Shown here: piece after piece, positions 25,154 through 32,576 of the stretch
How the letters are laid out: each line of letters starts with the position of its first letter
Numbering within the stretch: the stretch's first letter is position 1
NCBI GenBank assembly: GCA_017439985.1
Contig: JAFSIC010000062.1
Location: 1-64,000 of the forward strand
DNA: 64,000 nucleotides
Direction of reading: 5' to 3'
DNA from: Oscillospiraceae bacterium
GTDB taxonomy: Bacteria > Bacillota > Clostridia > Oscillospirales > Ruminococcaceae
The notes under the pieces: model-generated
Told to the model about the DNA's origin: nothing
The model's input: only the letters and a program-made list of their open reading frames with translations
Database searches by the model: none
Translations under genes and position numbers: made by a program

Positions 25154-26917
25154 ATGAAAAGAATACTGTGTCTGTTGTTGGTGCTTTGCATGCTGTTTGG
25201 TATGGGTGTCAATGCGTATGCGATGCAGATTTTTGTGAAAACTCTGACTGGGAAAACGATCACGCTTGAAGTTGAGCCAAACGACAGCATTGATGATATT
25301 AAGGCGAAGATTCAGGAAAAAGAGGGCGTTCCTCCCGATCAGCAACGTTTGATTTTTGCTGGAAAACAACTGGAAGAAGGAAAAACACTGTCTGACTACA
25401 ATATTCAGAAAGAGAGCACCCTGCATCTGGTATTGAGAGTTCGTGGGAATACATTTGAGTACACAGTTACAGATAGTGAAATATGCGTAGCGACCATTAC
25501 AAAAGTAAATGGAACAATTGGTGAGGCATTGGTTATTCCGGATAAAATTGACGGTTATTCTGTTATTGCGTTTGAAAAAGATGCTTTATCAAACTGCGAC
25601 GTTTTGAAGTATGTGAAGCTGGAAGGCTTGAATAGTCAAAACCTCAAACAAATAGCCAACGACGCATTTGTTTTTACCGGTGCAGAGAATCTTGAAGTTG
25701 TTTATTTGAATACAGAGGTAACGGACAGTGTTAAAGATAAAATTAAAGTAAACTCTGACGTGAAGATCCTCCAATATGTTTCTCTTTCGGACAAATCCAT
25801 CGATGCCTCTATAGCACAAAGCAACGGTACAGTGACTATTGAGTTTGAGAATATTATTCCTGATGGTTATGCCGGATATGGGTATAAAGTTGTCCGCACT
25901 CCTGCTGATACCAATTCGAATATCAATGAGGAGGAAATCTTTGACAGTAATGCAGATGATAAAACTCACTTTGATATTTCGAATGGTACCGTAACCTTTA
26001 CGGATACCTCTGGAGTAGCCGGAAAGCAATACACTTATACGATCACAGCGTACGATCCATTTGGCGGGCAGAGTCAGACTGTTACTTGTGAAATTACCAT
26101 CGAGAGCAATTCCGGCAATGACACTACTGGCGGTAACACCAACTCCGGTGGGGAAGGTACCACCATTCAGCAGCCGTCTACTTCTATTCCGATAGACACT
26201 ACTACCGATGATTCCTGGTACGAAGCAGAGGGAGAAGATAACCATACCTCTTCCTCCGACATGTCCGAAATCATCGAAGAAACCTCCAAAAACGACACTG
26301 ACATCACCATTGACGATGTAAACGAAGATACCACCATCTCCAAAAAAGCGATGGAAAAAGCGATTGAAGAAGAACTGGACATCGAATTCAAAGGAGATGA
26401 CTACACTCTGATTCTGAAAGCGGAAGATGCAGACTTCGTCGGCTTCAAAGGCAACTTCAACCCTTACATCGATACCGATGCAGGTCTGAGCACTACCATG
26501 AAATCCGAGCTGAAGAAAAATGATACCGACCCGACTTATGTTCAGGTTGTAAAAACTAAATTCAGCGGTAAGCTACCTGGTAAGATGGTATTGGAAGTTC
26601 TTCTCGATAAAGAGCTTCGCGGCAGCGAGGTTTATTTCTACTACTGGAATGCTGAGCTGAAACAGTATGAGCTGATCCCTCATACTGTAAAAGGCAACAA
26701 GCTCATCGTTTCTCTGTCTCACTTCTCCACCTACATCATCACCAACGAGCCAATCGTAGGTGCTGTTGTTGTGGAACAGGGTGCGGCAGTAACTGCTCCT
26801 GTTGTTTCTGTTGACAAAGCAAATCCGGAAACCGGCGCAAATGATTTCGTGGGTGTAGCAATGGCTCTGGCAGTTGTATCCTCTATCGGTGCAGTAGTGC
26901 TGAATAAACGCAAATAA
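25154..26917 (+). CDS. Secreted surface protein with an N-terminal ubiquitin domain
   Basis: A 587-residue secreted protein. Residues 1-23 are a signal peptide ending AYA; cleavage there would leave Met24 as the first residue, which is Met1 of a complete ubiquitin domain (24-98 plus Asn99). Next come a BspA-like leucine-rich segment (about 100-195), a fibronectin-type-III-like domain (about 205-320), a Ser/Thr/acidic linker (about 325-400), and a conserved domain (about 405-545) similar in style to the C-terminus of the upstream surface protein. NPETG at 557-561, a hydrophobic stretch and a basic tail (LNKRK) form a sortase-type cell-wall anchor. AGGAGG 7 bases upstream supports ATG 25154. 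The protein should display ubiquitin on the cell surface; its target is unknown. Confidence 0.93.
   Translation: MKRILCLLLVLCMLFGMGVNAYAMQIFVKTLTGKTITLEVEPNDSIDDIKAKIQEKEGVPPDQQRLIFAGKQLEEGKTLSDYNIQKESTLHLVLRVRGNTFEYTVTDSEICVATITKVNGTIGEALVIPDKIDGYSVIAFEKDALSNCDVLKYVKLEGLNSQNLKQIANDAFVFTGAENLEVVYLNTEVTDSVKDKIKVNSDVKILQYVSLSDKSIDASIAQSNGTVTIEFENIIPDGYAGYGYKVVRTPADTNSNINEEEIFDSNADDKTHFDISNGTVTFTDTSGVAGKQYTYTITAYDPFGGQSQTVTCEITIESNSGNDTTGGNTNSGGEGTTIQQPSTSIPIDTTTDDSWYEAEGEDNHTSSSDMSEIIEETSKNDTDITIDDVNEDTTISKKAMEKAIEEELDIEFKGDDYTLILKAEDADFVGFKGNFNPYIDTDAGLSTTMKSELKKNDTDPTYVQVVKTKFSGKLPGKMVLEVLLDKELRGSEVYFYYWNAELKQYELIPHTVKGNKLIVSLSHFSTYIITNEPIVGAVVVEQGAAVTAPVVSVDKANPETGANDFVGVAMALAVVSSIGAVVLNKRK
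25223..25450 (+). other. Ubiquitin domain coding segment
   Basis: Encodes 76 residues aligned without gaps to human ubiquitin. By eye there are 11 differences (positions 20, 22, 24, 25, 26, 32, 36, 52, 54, 73, 76), mostly conservative, so about 86% identity. K6, K11, K27, K29, K33, K48 and K63 are kept, as is the L8-I44-H68-V70 patch. The C-terminal Gly-Gly is Gly-Asn and the chain continues, so it is not a normal conjugation tail. Codons match the bacterial neighbours and there is no intron. Confidence 0.95.
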
Positions 26918-26926
26918 CATGTAAAG

Positions 26927-26955
26927 GGAAGGCTCACTTGGAGCCTTCCTTTTTG
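26927..26955 (+). terminator. Terminator of the ubiquitin-protein gene
   Basis: GGAAGGCTC / GAGCCTTCC stem with a five-T tract. Confidence 0.88.
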
Positions 26956-27191
26956 TGATGTGCAAGTACAACAGCCATTTCTTCGAGTCGCAGACGATTG
27001 AGCGCAGCTCAACTCACAAATTCTTTGAATTTGTGAGGGTGGGGTCATAGGGGCTTGCCCTTGAAGTGGCTGAACCGAAAAGTTCAGCCAGTGCTTGCTA
27101 TAACAAAGAAAATGGGGGACAAGAGCTGTTGCGGTTCTTTTTCTCAACGGACATCCATATAAATGGAGCAAAGACATCAAAGAGATGAGGT
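26956..27191. other. Structured non-coding stretch with two perfect hairpins
   Basis: No convincing gene. It holds an 11-bp perfect hairpin at 27013-27037 (CTCACAAATTC, TTT loop) and a 9-bp perfect hairpin at 27067-27090 (TGGCTGAAC, CGAAAA loop), with GC-rich sequence between them. It could be a small RNA, a replication or transfer site, or an insertion relic. Confidence 0.5.
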
Positions 27192-27335
27192 ATGTTCGTG
27201 CAGAAGAAAGAGTTTGCTGTTAAAGATCCAGAATTGCTGCGGGAAGTAATGCTTCTTATCAACAAAAGGCTACGTGAGAGGAACTGTATTTCAGAAGAAA
27301 TGTACCATAAAACAAATGAAATACTGATGGCATGA
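27192..27335 (+). CDS. 47-residue helical protein (mobile-element small protein)
   Basis: Begins MFVQKKEFAVKDPELL and ends NEILMA. The pattern EL.RE.M..IN.RL.E...IS.EMY is shared with the 55-residue protein at 28892-29059, so both belong to one family of short helical proteins; similar ORFs occur, from memory, beside serine recombinases in Firmicute elements. GATGAGG lies just before the ATG and a terminator directly after. A recombination directionality factor or regulator is conceivable but unproven. Confidence 0.65.
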   Translation: MFVQKKEFAVKDPELLREVMLLINKRLRERNCISEEMYHKTNEILMA

Positions 27336-27336
27336 A

Positions 27337-27364
27337 AAATCCCACCGAAAGGTGGGATTTTTTG
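27337..27364 (+). terminator. Element terminator, copy 1
   Basis: AAATCCCACC-GAAA-GGTGGGATTT followed by T-run; nearly the same hairpin recurs at 28792 and 30810. Confidence 0.9.
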
Positions 27365-27411
27365 ATAAAAGAGTCGATAAATGCAGAATTTTTGTATTTG
27401 ATTGCAAAAAC

Positions 27412-27440
27412 TTGATTCTTATAAAAGTTTATGCTATGAT
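27412..27440 (+). promoter_or_regulatory. Promoter of the DUF4143 ATPase
   Basis: TTGATT and TATGAT with a 17-base spacer, 21 bases before the start codon. Confidence 0.6.
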
Positions 27441-27461
27441 TTTACATAAGGGGGGATATTG

Positions 27462-28784
27462 ATGATCAATACCCATAAACTGAAGAAGAGGGATTTGTAT
27501 CTGAAAAAAATCATTGCTTTTAAGGATACAGAGCCTGTCAAAGTGGTTACCGGTATTCGCCGTTGCGGTAAATCCAGTTTACTGAAACTGATGGTCGAAC
27601 ACTTAAAAGAAAGCGGTATCAATGACGAGCAAATCATTGAGATGAACTTTGAATCCCACGATTTCAAGAAAATGACAGCTGATGATTTCTATCATTATGT
27701 GAAAGCAAGAGTGATTCCGCAGAAGAGAATGTATCTTTTCTTTGATGAGTTGCAGCGAATCAAAAATTGGGAAGACACTGTCAATTCCTTCCGCGTGGAT
27801 TTTGATTGTGATATCTATATTACCGGTTCCAATGCATATCTGTTGTCCTCGGAGTATGCAACCTATCTGTCCGGACGATGCGTAGAGATCAAAATGCAGC
27901 CTCTGTCCTTCAAGGAGTTTCTCTATTTCCATGATTTTGAGATCAGAGAAAGTAAAAGTGCATTGGGTGGAACGAGGATGCAAATTGTGGATCAATCCGG
28001 TGAACACTATGAACTCCGCGAAGTATTCGATGCCTATATGCGTTTCGGCGGTATGCCGGGTATTGCGGATGTGGGACTAGATCAGGAAAAGGCAATGGTG
28101 CTGTTGGATGGTATTTATTCCACAGTTATCGTTCGAGATATTCTTGAGAGGGAAAAACGCCGTGGTCAAAGACAAATAACGGATCCGATCTTGCTGCGAA
28201 AAATCGTTCTGTTTCTTGCTGATAATATCGGCAGCAGTGTTTCCGTGTCATCCATCGGAAACACGCTCGTGAGTGAAGGTTTGTTGGAAGACGGTAAACG
28301 AAAGGGAGCTCCGAGCGCTCATACAGTACAGGCCTATGTCAACGCTTTGTTGGAATCTTACTTCTATTATGATATTAAACGTTTTGATATCAAGGGCAGG
28401 GAGTATCTGAGGACCCTGGGAAAATACTATATTGTCGATATTGGTCTGCGAAATTATCTTCTTGGTTTTAGAGATCGTGACAGAGGTCATGCCATCGAAA
28501 ATGTGGTATATTTCGAGTTGCTGCGTAGAGGCTACGACGTAGCAATCGGAAAAGTCGATAATGCAGAAGTCGATTTTATTGCGACGAAAGCGACAGAAAA
28601 AATATATGTACAGGTAACAGAATCGATGATCAGCGAAGATGTCCGTCGTCGCGAATTGGCACCGCTGCAGAAAATCAATGATAATTATGAGAAAATTGTT
28701 TTGTCACTTGAGCCGGGTCTTGATGCGTCATATGAAGGTATCAAATCGCTCAATCTGATTCAGTGGCTGTTGAACGAAGCATAG
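27462..28784 (+). CDS. AAA_14/DUF4143 family ATPase
   Basis: A 440-residue protein with an N-terminal ATPase domain: Walker A VVTGIRRCGKSSLL (about residue 30), Walker B YLFFDELQRI (about 90), ITGSNAYLLS as sensor, then the DUF4143 domain from about residue 205 ending in a restriction-endonuclease-like fold (ENVVYFELLRRGYDV, NAEVDFIA, YVQVTESM). The D-x-D/E-V-D-F spacing suggests a PD-(D/E)XK-type core. The family is widespread in gut bacteria; its role is unknown. ATG 27462 follows GGGGGG. It has its own promoter and terminator. Confidence 0.9.
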   Translation: MINTHKLKKRDLYLKKIIAFKDTEPVKVVTGIRRCGKSSLLKLMVEHLKESGINDEQIIEMNFESHDFKKMTADDFYHYVKARVIPQKRMYLFFDELQRIKNWEDTVNSFRVDFDCDIYITGSNAYLLSSEYATYLSGRCVEIKMQPLSFKEFLYFHDFEIRESKSALGGTRMQIVDQSGEHYELREVFDAYMRFGGMPGIADVGLDQEKAMVLLDGIYSTVIVRDILEREKRRGQRQITDPILLRKIVLFLADNIGSSVSVSSIGNTLVSEGLLEDGKRKGAPSAHTVQAYVNALLESYFYYDIKRFDIKGREYLRTLGKYYIVDIGLRNYLLGFRDRDRGHAIENVVYFELLRRGYDVAIGKVDNAEVDFIATKATEKIYVQVTESMISEDVRRRELAPLQKINDNYEKIVLSLEPGLDASYEGIKSLNLIQWLLNEA

Positions 28785-28791
28785 AGCAGCA

Positions 28792-28835
28792 TTTAGAACA
28801 AAAATCCCACCGAAAGGTGGGATTTTTGTTCTAAA
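28792..28835. terminator. Element terminator, copy 2 (20-bp perfect stem)
   Basis: The shared AAATCCCACC-GAAA-GGTGGGATTT hairpin extended to a perfect 20-bp stem (TTTAGAACAA... ), between convergent genes. Confidence 0.9.
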
Positions 28836-28891
28836 GAGAGGGAAAACGCGGTGTGTTATATCCAGTTTATATTAGTGTTAAATGATTACAA

Positions 28892-29059
28892 TTATAAGTT
28901 ATCAAGTTTCATAGTAAGAAATCGCTCTTTGGCAACGCGATAGATTTCATGTGTGAGCTGTCCTTCCTCATATAACCTTTGATTTAAGTTGAGCATAATT
29001 TCCCGTGCCAGTTCGCTCCGGTTTTCAGTTGGGAGAGTATATTGTTTATGATTTTTCAT
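28892..29059 (-). CDS. 55-residue helical protein, related to the 47-residue protein
   Basis: The only minus-strand gene of the element. It begins MKNHKQYTLPTENRSEL and has REIMLNLNQRLYEEGQLTHEIY, the same pattern as the small protein at 27192. AAAGGGG precedes its ATG by 7 bases. Lying opposed to the rest of the element, it could be a regulator such as a directionality factor; this is inference. Confidence 0.65.
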   Translation of the reverse strand: MKNHKQYTLPTENRSELAREIMLNLNQRLYEEGQLTHEIYRVAKERFLTMKLDNL

Positions 29060-29194
29060 AGTATCGCCCCTTTCGCTGCTTCCATTATAATTCTTGAAAA
29101 AATATGGAGCAAGGGTGAATGTCCCAAGTTTTGGACAAATGGAGCTTGCCGAAAGGAGGATCTTTTGATAAGATATTAGTGAGGTGAAGACTTG

Positions 29195-29821
29195 ATGAAT
29201 GAGGAAATGAAGAAAAACGAAGAATTGATTCTTGAAAAAATTGACGAGTTAAAAGATTGTATTTGGGGCTTAAATCAGGATATTCATGAGAGTTTTTATG
29301 ACTATAGTTCAAAAAACGGATATCAATATAATGAGGAAAAAGCTACTGTATTGATTCAATCCATATTGAAGAATTGTGATAAAGATAAACAGTTGTTTTG
29401 TGAAGTGATGCCTGTATTTTTAGAGCTCACATTGAAGTTTTTATTTATTGCTTGTAACACGGATGACTGGATTTACTCCAGTTTTGTAAAACTGAGTGAA
29501 ACCGTGACCAACGGAGGTTTGGGTAGACAAAGTACGTGGGATATCTTAATCGGTGATGAGGAAGAAAATCTAAAACGTGTTTTTGGTGAAGTAATCAATG
29601 AAAAATGCCAATATCTCAGTAAAATTATTGCATCAGAGGATTTATCTGACTTTCCAATGTATGTGAAAGAAGCAATCAAAAAGCATCTTAGTGATAATGG
29701 TTTGAATTACCTTTGTAGTGATTCTGCGACAGGCGAGATTCTGCATGCACTGGAAACTCTTCAAAATGATCTCTATTGGAATAATAGATTCCGTATTGAA
29801 TCAAGAGGGCATCAAAAATGA
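29195..29821 (+). CDS. Unrecognised helical protein, first of a coupled pair
   Basis: A 208-residue, acidic, AT-rich gene product with no signal peptide or membrane helix, and a predicted helical N-terminus (LILEKIDELKDCIWGL). GAGGTG 8 bases upstream supports ATG 29195. Its TGA overlaps the ATG of the next gene by 4 bp, so the two are translationally coupled and probably work together. Lower GC than the chromosome suggests transfer. No family recognised. Confidence 0.75.
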   Translation: MNEEMKKNEELILEKIDELKDCIWGLNQDIHESFYDYSSKNGYQYNEEKATVLIQSILKNCDKDKQLFCEVMPVFLELTLKFLFIACNTDDWIYSSFVKLSETVTNGGLGRQSTWDILIGDEEENLKRVFGEVINEKCQYLSKIIASEDLSDFPMYVKEAIKKHLSDNGLNYLCSDSATGEILHALETLQNDLYWNNRFRIESRGHQK

Positions 29822-30747
29822 TGCCAAATGAGAAAAATAAGAAGCAACCAAAGCTTAATTTGGAATATAATGCGAATTTTCAGAAGTTTATTTTTGATAA
29901 GCTGGGGAATGACGAAGAAGAGGGAAGAATTCTTCGCAGGGTGAAGGCTTTTACAGAAGATGATATGAAAGCTCGCTTTGATGGAAGAACGAGACGATGG
30001 CTTTTGAAAGAGTTGAACCGATGGAAACAACTTGTGCATAAGGGAGGAACGCACGAAATTAAAGCTACTTTGCAAAATCTTCAAATGCTCTGCAATGCAA
30101 GCGACGCAACACCGAATCAGGTTCTTTTATCTAAGATTCCTCCTCAGGATAAAAAAGTAGTAACTTTGTTGTCTTTGGATGCATTACAACAGCTGGAAGA
30201 TACAATTCGTATTACCAAATTTCAAAATCAGTTCAAAAAATATATCCCTGTTTTTTATAACGAGAGAGCCATGTATTCCGGTGTTTTGCTTGTTATTGGC
30301 GAAAGAATAGCTGAGGATATGAATGTGATATTCCAATTTCGACATTACTATTTTAACGGGCAAGAATCATCGGTTCTTTCATCGATGTCCGGTCGGATTA
30401 TGCCTGCTGCTTATAGTGATAGTAAAAAATATAATATAACACACCTGGAAAAGAATAAGTTTAGCGGCTATATGAGTTTACAGGATTTTTACGAGGAGAA
30501 TCGTGTGAAAGCTATGAACTACCTGAAACAAGAGAATGACGAGATCCGAAGTTTCTATCAGATGTTTCCGGAATGGACAGCAAAGCAAAAAGAGGCAGGA
30601 GAAAATCTCCTGTACTGGATTGAACCTACTGGCGAATCCATGTTGCCTTTGAATGCACAAGAAGTCAAAGCGTTTAAAAAAACAGGAAGTTTTCTGGATT
30701 TCAAAACACAAAATGCAGAGACCGCTGCACGAAAAAAATCAAAATAG
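29818..30747 (+). CDS. Unrecognised basic protein, second of a coupled pair
   Basis: A 309-residue protein with a Lys-rich N-terminus and C-terminus, no membrane segment, and no motif I recognise. It is coupled to the 208-residue gene by a 4-bp overlap and has AGAGGG 8 bases upstream. The pair has a shared terminator at 30810. Two coupled unknown genes beside a recombinase are typical of cargo such as defence or toxin-antitoxin modules, but nothing in the sequence proves this. Confidence 0.75.
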   Translation: MMPNEKNKKQPKLNLEYNANFQKFIFDKLGNDEEEGRILRRVKAFTEDDMKARFDGRTRRWLLKELNRWKQLVHKGGTHEIKATLQNLQMLCNASDATPNQVLLSKIPPQDKKVVTLLSLDALQQLEDTIRITKFQNQFKKYIPVFYNERAMYSGVLLVIGERIAEDMNVIFQFRHYYFNGQESSVLSSMSGRIMPAAYSDSKKYNITHLEKNKFSGYMSLQDFYEENRVKAMNYLKQENDEIRSFYQMFPEWTAKQKEAGENLLYWIEPTGESMLPLNAQEVKAFKKTGSFLDFKTQNAETAARKKSK

Positions 30748-30809
30748 AAGGATGTTTTGTCCTCCTATCTTTTCTCAGTGTAAGGTAAACAGAACTTTTA
30801 ATATATTAG

Positions 30810-30840
30810 AAAATCCCACCGTAAGGTGGGATTTTTATTT
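30810..30840 (+). terminator. Element terminator, copy 3
   Basis: AAAATCCCACC-GTAA-GGTGGGATTTTT; one loop base differs from copies 1 and 2. Confidence 0.9.
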
Positions 30841-30858
30841 TTCTCATCCTAAAAACTA

Positions 30859-30887
30859 TTTACTTCTAAAATAAAATATGGTAATAT
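30859..30887 (+). promoter_or_regulatory. Candidate promoter of the recombinase
   Basis: TTTACT and TAATAT with a 17-base spacer. It is sigma-A-like and weak; no sigma-E or sigma-K match was found here. Confidence 0.45.
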
Positions 30888-30920
30888 GAAATCAAAGAAG
30901 TAAATGAGAGGAGTTCTGTA

Positions 30921-32576
30921 ATGGATTTATTGATGATTCACGATGCAATTCAAAATGGTAAAACGATCTTTGATCTTAAACTTCGTGTAACCTATTATGC
31001 GCGAGTATCAACCGGGAAAGATGCACAGCTTCATTCGCTCAAAGGACAGGTTGATTATTATACGGATTATATCAACAAAAATCCAAATTGGACCTTCGTG
31101 CCGGGATACGTGGACGAAGGAATCAGTGGAACGAGTATTAAAAAAAGAGAGAATTTCCTCAAGATGATGGACGATGCAAAGCTGGGTAAATTTGATCTTA
31201 TTGTGACCAGAGAAATCTCGCGCTTTTCCCGAGATACCATTGATAGTCTCCTGTGTTCCAAGCAACTTTTATCCAATGGGGTCGGTGTTTTCTTTGAAAA
31301 CGATAATCTTAATACGCTGACGCCGGATGCAGAATTCCGTTTGACAATTATGGCGAGTCTGGCTAAGGAAGAAGTACGAAAAACATCCAAGCGAGTGAAA
31401 AGTGGATTGGATCATTCCAGAAACTCCGGAAAGGTGCTGGGCAATGCGAGTATCCTCGGATATGATAAGTGTGATGGTAAATTAACAGTCAACGAAGAAC
31501 AGGCATCAATTGTAAAAATGATTTTTGAGCAGTATGCAACAGAAAATAAAGGACTGAGAGCGATCAGTACTTGGTTGGCGGAAAATGGTTATCAGAATAC
31601 AAAGGGAAAGCCATATTCTACCTCGACACTGAAAAATATTATTCAGAACATAAAATATAAAGGTTATTACTGCGGCAACAAGACGACCAAATTGGCTCAT
31701 GATATGGATGTTGTCATGCACATCCCGAAAGAAGAGTGGATTGTTTATAAGGATGAAAGCGGTGAAGTTGTCCCTGCTATCGTTTCAGAAGAGCTGTGGG
31801 ATAGGGCAAATGAAATCCTCGCGAATCGCAGTAGAAAAATGTCTGCAGAGGATAAAACCAGTTATCAAAATAAATATGCCTACTCCGGAAAAATTATCTG
31901 TACTGAACATGGTTCCGCTTACCATCGCAGTGCTTACAACTATAAAGGCAAGAGCAAAGAAGTTTGGCAGTGCAAAGAATACGTTGCCCATGGTAAAAAA
32001 GGCTGTACTATGCCGGTTATTTACACGGCGGAACTGAATGAAATCATGCGGCAAATCTTTGATATGATCGTTCAAGATAAAGATAAAATCATTGAGAAGA
32101 TGGTGGAGGTCTACAAAAGTATCAGTGCAAAATCGATGATTCAGTCCGATATTGCAAAGCTGGAAGTTGAAATTGGAGTGCTGGAAAAAAGGCAAGATTC
32201 TCTTCTGGATTTGTATGGTGACGGAACACTCACCAGAAAAAACTTTGAGAAGAAAAATAATGAGTGCAATGTCAAGATCGAAGAGCTGGAAAAGAAAATC
32301 GAGGACTTGAAGGAACAGCAGATCAAGAATGACAAGCTGAATGAGTCGATGGAAACGCTCCGTTCCATCATCACAAAAGAACTGAACTTTGAAGACGGCA
32401 TGGACAACATGTTGGTCGATAAGTTTGTTGATCGTATCGAAGTCTTCAAGACAGACAAAGAAAAAGAAATCAAGTTAAAAGTGTATGTAAAACCATTAGA
32501 AAACAAAATGCTCCCATTCCATATCAAACGAAATCGAGGCAAAGAAGCTTCTGTTTGCTGCGAACAATACACATGA
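30921..32576 (+). CDS. Large serine recombinase of the spoIVA element
   Basis: A 551-residue large serine recombinase. The resolvase domain carries the nucleophile Ser30 in YARVST and the arginine-rich EISRFSRDTID motif. A recombinase domain (about 185-300; LGYDKCDGKLTVNEEQ, ISTWLAENGYQNTKG) is followed by a zinc ribbon (IICTEHGSAYHR ... WQCKEYVAHGKKGC) and a coiled coil (about 400-480; EELEKKIEDLKEQ). These features match integrases that recombine short att sites and need a directionality factor for excision. AGAGGAG precedes the ATG by 7 bases. The right att core (32567-32571) lies in its last two codons, so excision to a circle would replace Thr551 by a new 37-residue tail ending at a stop at 17147. 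Confidence 0.95.
   Translation: MDLLMIHDAIQNGKTIFDLKLRVTYYARVSTGKDAQLHSLKGQVDYYTDYINKNPNWTFVPGYVDEGISGTSIKKRENFLKMMDDAKLGKFDLIVTREISRFSRDTIDSLLCSKQLLSNGVGVFFENDNLNTLTPDAEFRLTIMASLAKEEVRKTSKRVKSGLDHSRNSGKVLGNASILGYDKCDGKLTVNEEQASIVKMIFEQYATENKGLRAISTWLAENGYQNTKGKPYSTSTLKNIIQNIKYKGYYCGNKTTKLAHDMDVVMHIPKEEWIVYKDESGEVVPAIVSEELWDRANEILANRSRKMSAEDKTSYQNKYAYSGKIICTEHGSAYHRSAYNYKGKSKEVWQCKEYVAHGKKGCTMPVIYTAELNEIMRQIFDMIVQDKDKIIEKMVEVYKSISAKSMIQSDIAKLEVEIGVLEKRQDSLLDLYGDGTLTRKNFEKKNNECNVKIEELEKKIEDLKEQQIKNDKLNESMETLRSIITKELNFEDGMDNMLVDKFVDRIEVFKTDKEKEIKLKVYVKPLENKMLPFHIKRNRGKEASVCCEQYT
32567..32571. other. attR crossover core
   Basis: ATACA, identical to 17032-17036, positioned at the junction between recombinase and the spoIVA 3' part. 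Confidence 0.75.

Larger units (their letters stand above)
17032..32571 (+). mobile_element. 15.5-kb spoIVA intervening (skin-like) element
   Basis: The element interrupts spoIVA at codon 400 and has a large serine recombinase gene at its right end, overlapping the right junction. Distance from core to core is 15535 bp. Contents in order: RepA_N-type initiator, a coiled-coil protein, TnpV-like protein, ClpX-like ATPase, small TnpV-like protein, GLUG surface protein, ubiquitin-domain surface protein, a 47-residue protein, DUF4143 ATPase, a 55-residue protein (the only minus-strand gene), two unknown genes, recombinase. No relaxase, capsid or coupling-protein gene is seen, so it is not a complete phage or ICE. 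Three near-identical terminators mark its transcription units. The arrangement equals that of known sporulation intervening sequences (skin in sigK), which are excised by a serine recombinase in the mother cell. Confidence 0.92.

Noticed and set aside
25223-25450. Ubiquitin segment as eukaryotic contamination
   Set aside because: It is in frame between a bacterial signal peptide and bacterial surface domains, has a strong ribosome-binding site and bacterial codon use, and lacks introns.
30748-30920. Sigma-E or sigma-K promoter for the recombinase
   Set aside because: No CATACANT or CATANNNTA element with correctly spaced -35 was found.
17015-32553. A longer shared sequence, AAGCTTCTG, at 17015-17023 and 32545-32553 as crossover site
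   Set aside because: Crossing over there would put SpoIVA into a frame that stops after a few codons (ending with the recombinase stop), while the ATACA site restores the conserved SpoIVA sequence exactly.
17032-32571. Ordinary prophage or conjugative element
   Set aside because: No capsid, portal, terminase, relaxase or coupling-protein genes are seen, and the boundary lies inside a sporulation gene with both halves intact.
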